The position numbers were made by a program, and so were the translations under genes. Shown here in pieces: positions 59,831 to 64,000 of a DNA stretch of 64,000 bases. Source of the stretch: Pseudomonadota bacterium (GTDB taxonomy: Bacteria; Pseudomonadota; Alphaproteobacteria; Rs-D84). The notes beneath the pieces were generated by a model, which saw only the letters and a program-made list of their open reading frames with translations, was not told the origin of the DNA and ran no database searches. The stretch spans positions 1 to 64,000 of the forward strand of contig JAEXCU010000018.1 in NCBI GenBank assembly GCA_023402015.1, read 5' to 3'. Each line of letters begins with the position of its first letter. Position 1 is the stretch's first letter.

Positions 59831-62800
59831 ATGGAAAATCAATTCGTTCATCTTCGTTTGCATTCGCGTTTTTCAATTGGTTCGGGCACGTTAAAGGTCA
59901 AAGAAATCCCGGAACTGTGTGCGGCGGCCGGCATGACGGCATGTGCGTTGACCGATACGAATCTGATGTCGGGATGCGCGGAATTTTCCGATGTTATGCC
60001 CAAGGCCAAGGTTCAACCAATAATCGGTATTGAAATATCCTTAAATCATCATACCGCGGACCCGAAAATCCTGCGTTCAACGTCTTTGTCGCGGATTGTA
60101 TTGTTGGCACAAAATCATGACGGCTATTTGAATTTATGTGAACTGAATCGCATTATGTATATGCGTACAGAAAATCATCACCTGGGGCCGTATATTACAT
60201 ATGATGAATTGGCGTCGCACAGTAATGGATTAATTTGTTTATCCGGCGCGCAAACCGGCCCAATTGGTATGGCGATTTTAAATGATCAAAATGGTCAGGC
60301 ACGCGCATACGCCACACAATTTTTAGATATATTTGGTGATAAATTTTATATGGAAATCCAACGACATGGGTTGGACGAAGAAATCAAGACTGAACCGGAA
60401 TTCTTGGCGATTGCACGTGAATTAAACATTCCATTGGTTGCGACAAATGATGCATGTTTTGCATCACCCACGAATTACGAGGCCACAGACGCATTAAGTT
60501 GCGTTTTAGGCCAGACCAAGGTTATTGACCCCGAGCGTACGCGTAAATCGTCTGAACAATATTTCAAGTCGCCGGCGGAAATGGCGGAATTGTTCAGTGA
60601 TTTGTCCGAGGCCATTGAAAACACCGTAATAATTGCCCAACGTTGCGCGTTTTTAGTAAACGTTCACGAAAAACCATTATTGCCGCGATTTGGTGATGAT
60701 TTGGAAACCGAATGTCAGATGTTGCGCGACAACACCATGAATGGTTTGGCGGAACGTTTAAAACAACATAATATCCAGGATACCAAACCATATTATGAAC
60801 AGGCGGAATTTGAATTGCAGGTTATTATCGGCATGGGATTCCCGGGATATTTTTTGATTGTTGCGGACTATATTGAATGGTGCAGAAAAAATGATGTCTT
60901 GACCGGGCCGGGGCGCGGATCGGGCGCTGGTTCAATTGTTGCGTGGGCATTGGGGATTACCCATGTTGATCCATTGAAATATGGATTGCTGTTTGAACGT
61001 TTCTTGAATCCGGATCGTATATCAATGCCGGACTTTGACGTTGATTTTGAACCGACCGGAATTGAACGCGTGCTGGCGTATATTTGTGATAAATACGGCC
61101 ATGATTCTGTATGCCGCATTATCACATTCGGCAGTTTGCAGGCCCGCGGTGCAATTCGCGATATTGGACGTGTTTATGGGATTCCGTATTCTAAATCAGA
61201 CAGATTGTCTAAACTGATTCCCCAGGATGCGAAAACATTAAAAATTGCGGTTGATGCATCACCTGAAATCCAGGGAATTTTGCAAAACGACGAAGACATG
61301 GACAAGGTTGTAAAAGTTGCCGAAGAACTGGAAGGCAGTTTGCGCAACCTGGGGCAACATGCATGTGGCGTTGTTATTGGCGACCGTCCCACAACCCAGA
61401 TTGCACCTGTTTATCGCGATCCGGCGAACCCGTTGCCGTCATGCCAATTTGACGGACATTATTTGGAATCGGCGGGGTTAATTAAGTTTGACTTTTTGGG
61501 ATTGGAAACATTGGTGGTGTTAAAATATGCAACCCGCCTGATTCAGCAAACACGCGGTATAAACATTGACTTGGACAAAATACCAACTGATGATCCTAAA
61601 ACAATGGCACTGTGGCAAAAGGGTTTGACCGAAGGTATATTCCAATTTGATGCCCCGTTTGTTCAACAGACATTGCGTAAAATGCGCCCGACCAGTTTCT
61701 TGGAAATTTCGGCACTGAATGCATTGAACCGACCGGGGCCAATTGCGTTTATTCCACAATTTATTGCGCGTATGCATGGTGATGAAAAGGTTGAATATGT
61801 TCACCCACGCGCAGAACCCATTTTAAAAGAAACGTATGGTATCATTGTATACCAAGAACAGGTTATGCAACTGGTGCGTGCATTGGCCGGATTTACACGC
61901 GGTCAATCGGACAACGTGCGCAAGGCAATGGGTAAAAAAATTGCCAAAATGTTGGACGAACTGGAAGGTAAATTTTACGAAGGTTGCGAAAAAGAAGGCA
62001 CACTGGACCGCGAAACGGCAAAAGACCTGTGGGAAAAGTTCAAAGAATTTGCCAAGTACGCATTTAACAAATCACACGCCATTGCGTATTCCATTGTTGC
62101 GAATCAATGTGCGTATTTAAAGGCAAACTATCCGGCGGAATTTTTGGCCGCATCAATGTCCAGTAATCTGAATGATACGGATCAATTGGCAATATTTGTG
62201 GATGATGCCAAGGCGAATTTTAATATACCGATTGTTGCACCTGATATTAATCAAAGTGAATCTTTGTTCACGGTCAAAAATGGTAAAATAATTTATGGTT
62301 TGGCCGCGATTAAGGGCGTGGGCACAAACGCAACGGACGCAATCGTTGCAGAACGCAATGCAAACGGTAAATTTAAAAATCTGACCGATTTTGCAAAACG
62401 TTGCGCGCCAATTATGAATAAACGAATTCTGGAAGCATTTGCCAAGGTTGGCGTCTTGGATTCTTTGGAACCGAATCGTGCGGCAATATTTATGAATGCC
62501 GATATGATTTTATCTTATGCATCAAAATCCAAAGACCGTGCAAATTCATTATCACTGTTTGCAAATACCATTGAAGATGATGTCAGTGATGACCGGTTGC
62601 GTAAAAATCTACCGCGCACGAAACCATGGAATTTTGCGCAAAAATTGGAAAATGAATTATCTGCGTTGGGATTTTATATTTCTGCGCATCCGTTGGATCA
62701 ATATAAACATTTAATCAGTCGCGCAAAATTAACCACCAGTGCCAGTCTGTTGGAATTAGGCGACAGAAAACCGGTGCAAATTGCGGCAAATGTGGGGTCT

Positions 62801-63241
62801 TTTTCGCGCCGTCGCACCAAAACAGGCAAAGACATGATTACCATTAATGCATCGGACAGTTTTGGAAACATAGACGCAGTTGCATTTGGTGATTCTGCGG
62901 CGGAATTTGCACAGATTTTATCATCTGAAAATATTGTTTTAATTTCTGGAAAATCATCTGCGCGTGATGACCGCGTATCTGTTTTCGTTGATGCAATTAT
63001 TCCATTAACTGAATGGGTTGCCAGAATTGCAAAAAAAATGACACTGGAAATTTATGACAGTTCTGTTTTGCCAGATGTGAAAAAATCATTAACCGTTTTG
63101 GCACCCGGACCAACGCGTGTGGTTTTAAATCTGCATGCGGGCGACAAAGTTGCCGCGATGGCGTTGCCGAATGGCGTTGAACTTGGGGCAACAACCGCCA
63201 CCGATTTAACCGCGTTGGGGATAAAGGTTGGAATTGAATGA
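59831..63241 (+). CDS. dnaE: DNA polymerase III alpha subunit
   Basis: DnaE is the replicative polymerase. The 1,136-residue protein has the N-terminal PHP domain (VHLRLHSRFSIGSGTLKVKE...CALTDTNLMSGC), the polymerase motifs GPGRGSGAGSIVAW and MPDFDVDFE with catalytic Asps, the helix-hairpin-helix region (YGLAAIKGVGTNATDAI) and an OB-fold near 1000. ATG 59831 (MENQFVHLRLHS) matches family starts; the in-frame extension upstream to 59735 is rejected. Its stop overlaps the rsmH start (ATGA), an uncommon neighbour. Confidence 0.96.
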   Translation: MENQFVHLRLHSRFSIGSGTLKVKEIPELCAAAGMTACALTDTNLMSGCAEFSDVMPKAKVQPIIGIEISLNHHTADPKILRSTSLSRIVLLAQNHDGYLNLCELNRIMYMRTENHHLGPYITYDELASHSNGLICLSGAQTGPIGMAILNDQNGQARAYATQFLDIFGDKFYMEIQRHGLDEEIKTEPEFLAIARELNIPLVATNDACFASPTNYEATDALSCVLGQTKVIDPERTRKSSEQYFKSPAEMAELFSDLSEAIENTVIIAQRCAFLVNVHEKPLLPRFGDDLETECQMLRDNTMNGLAERLKQHNIQDTKPYYEQAEFELQVIIGMGFPGYFLIVADYIEWCRKNDVLTGPGRGSGAGSIVAWALGITHVDPLKYGLLFERFLNPDRISMPDFDVDFEPTGIERVLAYICDKYGHDSVCRIITFGSLQARGAIRDIGRVYGIPYSKSDRLSKLIPQDAKTLKIAVDASPEIQGILQNDEDMDKVVKVAEELEGSLRNLGQHACGVVIGDRPTTQIAPVYRDPANPLPSCQFDGHYLESAGLIKFDFLGLETLVVLKYATRLIQQTRGINIDLDKIPTDDPKTMALWQKGLTEGIFQFDAPFVQQTLRKMRPTSFLEISALNALNRPGPIAFIPQFIARMHGDEKVEYVHPRAEPILKETYGIIVYQEQVMQLVRALAGFTRGQSDNVRKAMGKKIAKMLDELEGKFYEGCEKEGTLDRETAKDLWEKFKEFAKYAFNKSHAIAYSIVANQCAYLKANYPAEFLAASMSSNLNDTDQLAIFVDDAKANFNIPIVAPDINQSESLFTVKNGKIIYGLAAIKGVGTNATDAIVAERNANGKFKNLTDFAKRCAPIMNKRILEAFAKVGVLDSLEPNRAAIFMNADMILSYASKSKDRANSLSLFANTIEDDVSDDRLRKNLPRTKPWNFAQKLENELSALGFYISAHPLDQYKHLISRAKLTTSASLLELGDRKPVQIAANVGSFSRRRTKTGKDMITINASDSFGNIDAVAFGDSAAEFAQILSSENIVLISGKSSARDDRVSVFVDAIIPLTEWVARIAKKMTLEIYDSSVLPDVKKSLTVLAPGPTRVVLNLHAGDKVAAMALPNGVELGATTATDLTALGIKVGIE

Positions 63242-64000
63242 CAAAACATATTCCTGTCTTGCTGGGCGATGTAATGCGAACGTTGGGCGACGTGCGTGGT
63301 AAAAATATAATTGATGCAACATTTGGTGCCGGCGGTTATACACGCGCATTATTAAATGCGGGCGCAGATGTTGTTGCGTTTGATCGGGACCCAAATGTTT
63401 TGTGCGACGTGGAAAAAATACAATCTGAATTTGGTTCGCGGTTTAACTTTATCGCAAAACCATTTTCTGCAATGGGTGAATTAACCAATAAATATGACGC
63501 GATTGTTTTTGATTTGGGTATTTCTTCTATGCAGATTGACATTGCTGAACGGGGATTTTCTTTTCGTGGCGATGGCCCATTGGATATGCGCATGTCGGCG
63601 GTCGGAATGTCGGCGGCGGATTTTATCGCCACATCATCAGTGGAATATTTAACAGAAATACTGCGTGAATACGGCGATGTTAAAAAGGCCGCACCAATTG
63701 CGCACGCAATAAAATCTGCGTTGCCCCAAACAACATTTGCGTTAAAAGAACTGATACATAATCCCAAGGATGTCGCCCCTGTTTTCCAGGCATTGCGAAT
63801 TGCGGTAAATGATGAAATGGGGCAATTGCGTCGTGCGTTGGCGGCGGTACCGAATTTGCTAGCGCCAAATGGCGTGTGCATCTGCGTCAGTTTTCATTCA
63901 CTGGAAGACAGAATTGTAAAAAATACTTTTCGCCAATGGACAACTGCGCCCGGCGACCCGCGATTACCAAACGTTTCGCTCGCCCCATTTAAATTGGTGC
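63238..64000 (+). CDS. rsmH: 16S rRNA m4C1402 methyltransferase RsmH, 5' part
   Basis: The frame continues past the window end; 254 residues are visible. The start MTKHIPVLLGDVM, the SAM loop IIDATFGAGGYTRALL, AFDRDPNV, the FDLGISSMQID motif and GPLDMRMSA, ending with VCVSFHSLEDRIVK, are diagnostic of RsmH (MraW). It methylates C1402 of 16S rRNA and usually leads the dcw division cluster, so ftsL/ftsI may follow. It is coupled to dnaE by ATGA overlap, and no mraZ lies upstream. Confidence 0.95.
   Translation, partial: MTKHIPVLLGDVMRTLGDVRGKNIIDATFGAGGYTRALLNAGADVVAFDRDPNVLCDVEKIQSEFGSRFNFIAKPFSAMGELTNKYDAIVFDLGISSMQIDIAERGFSFRGDGPLDMRMSAVGMSAADFIATSSVEYLTEILREYGDVKKAAPIAHAIKSALPQTTFALKELIHNPKDVAPVFQALRIAVNDEMGQLRRALAAVPNLLAPNGVCICVSFHSLEDRIVKNTFRQWTTAPGDPRLPNVSLAPFKLV

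Overview
The window is a stretch of bacterial chromosome with moderately low G+C, from a Gram-negative alphaproteobacterium. The strongest lineage marker is a GcrA cell-cycle regulator (23257-23847). Lipid A genes (lpxA, lpxB), a Tol system, a bactofilin/M23 peptidase pair and a SlyB-type lipoprotein show an outer membrane. The code is standard (TGA stops occur in ATGA overlaps). The many secreted, cysteine-containing proteins of unknown function suggest an uncultured, probably host-associated lineage; that is an inference.

Layout. 1-770: 3' part of a Microviridae (gokushovirus-type) replication initiator gene followed by a near-canonical XerCD dif site, i.e. the end of an integrated ssDNA phage at the chromosome-dimer resolution site. 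770-1870: AT-rich stretch with a 63-bp tandem repeat. 1871-4720: leuS and a frameshifted YkgJ-type gene. 5732-11560: rpiB, bactofilin, M23 peptidase, a tRNA methyltransferase-like gene, a membrane protein, lpxA-lpxB. 11642-25954: unknown secreted proteins, five-TM-type potassium channel family protein, four tRNAs, a MATE exporter, a DpnI-like protein, a prepilin peptidase and gcrA. 27345-33018: acpS, tRNA-Pro, corA, adk, rpsA. 36157-40910: tig, rplM-rpsI, argS. 40929-49435: two-component system, a degenerate hydrolase, ruvB, an HD protein, ybgC-tolQ-tolR-tolA, a DUF2817 peptidase. 49466-64000: rnpB, a 1,920-residue cysteine-rich repeat protein, secA, a kinase-like gene, dnaE and the start of rsmH.

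The most unusual content is a set of four homologous structured RNAs (about 213-249 nt; 5436-5662, 26110-26322, 30376-30616, 34998-35246). Each has its own sigma70-type promoter (TTGNNN, 16-17 nt, TATAAT), starts at a G that opens a hairpin, and ends in an intrinsic terminator placed just before the ribosome binding site of a small secreted cysteine-rich protein. The four proteins are paralogues with a shared C-terminal module. Helices P1, P2, P3, P5 and P7 are kept by compensatory base changes between copies. In every copy a GG(T/C)C-purine strand in the middle of the RNA can pair with a CCTCCTGACC/CTCCCCGACC strand that overlaps the terminator base, which is the arrangement of an attenuator or riboswitch. 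I do not recognise this as a known RNA class and consider it the best candidate for an undescribed system here.

How genes work together: lpxA/lpxB build lipid A; bactofilin and the M23 peptidase shape the wall; TolQRA and SlyB serve the envelope; rplM-rpsI, rpsA, tig, leuS, argS, rnpB and five tRNAs serve translation; gcrA, dnaE, ruvB and dif serve the chromosome cycle. The cysteine-rich proteins probably form a disulfide-bonded surface or periplasmic layer, with expression of four of them tied to the leader RNAs.
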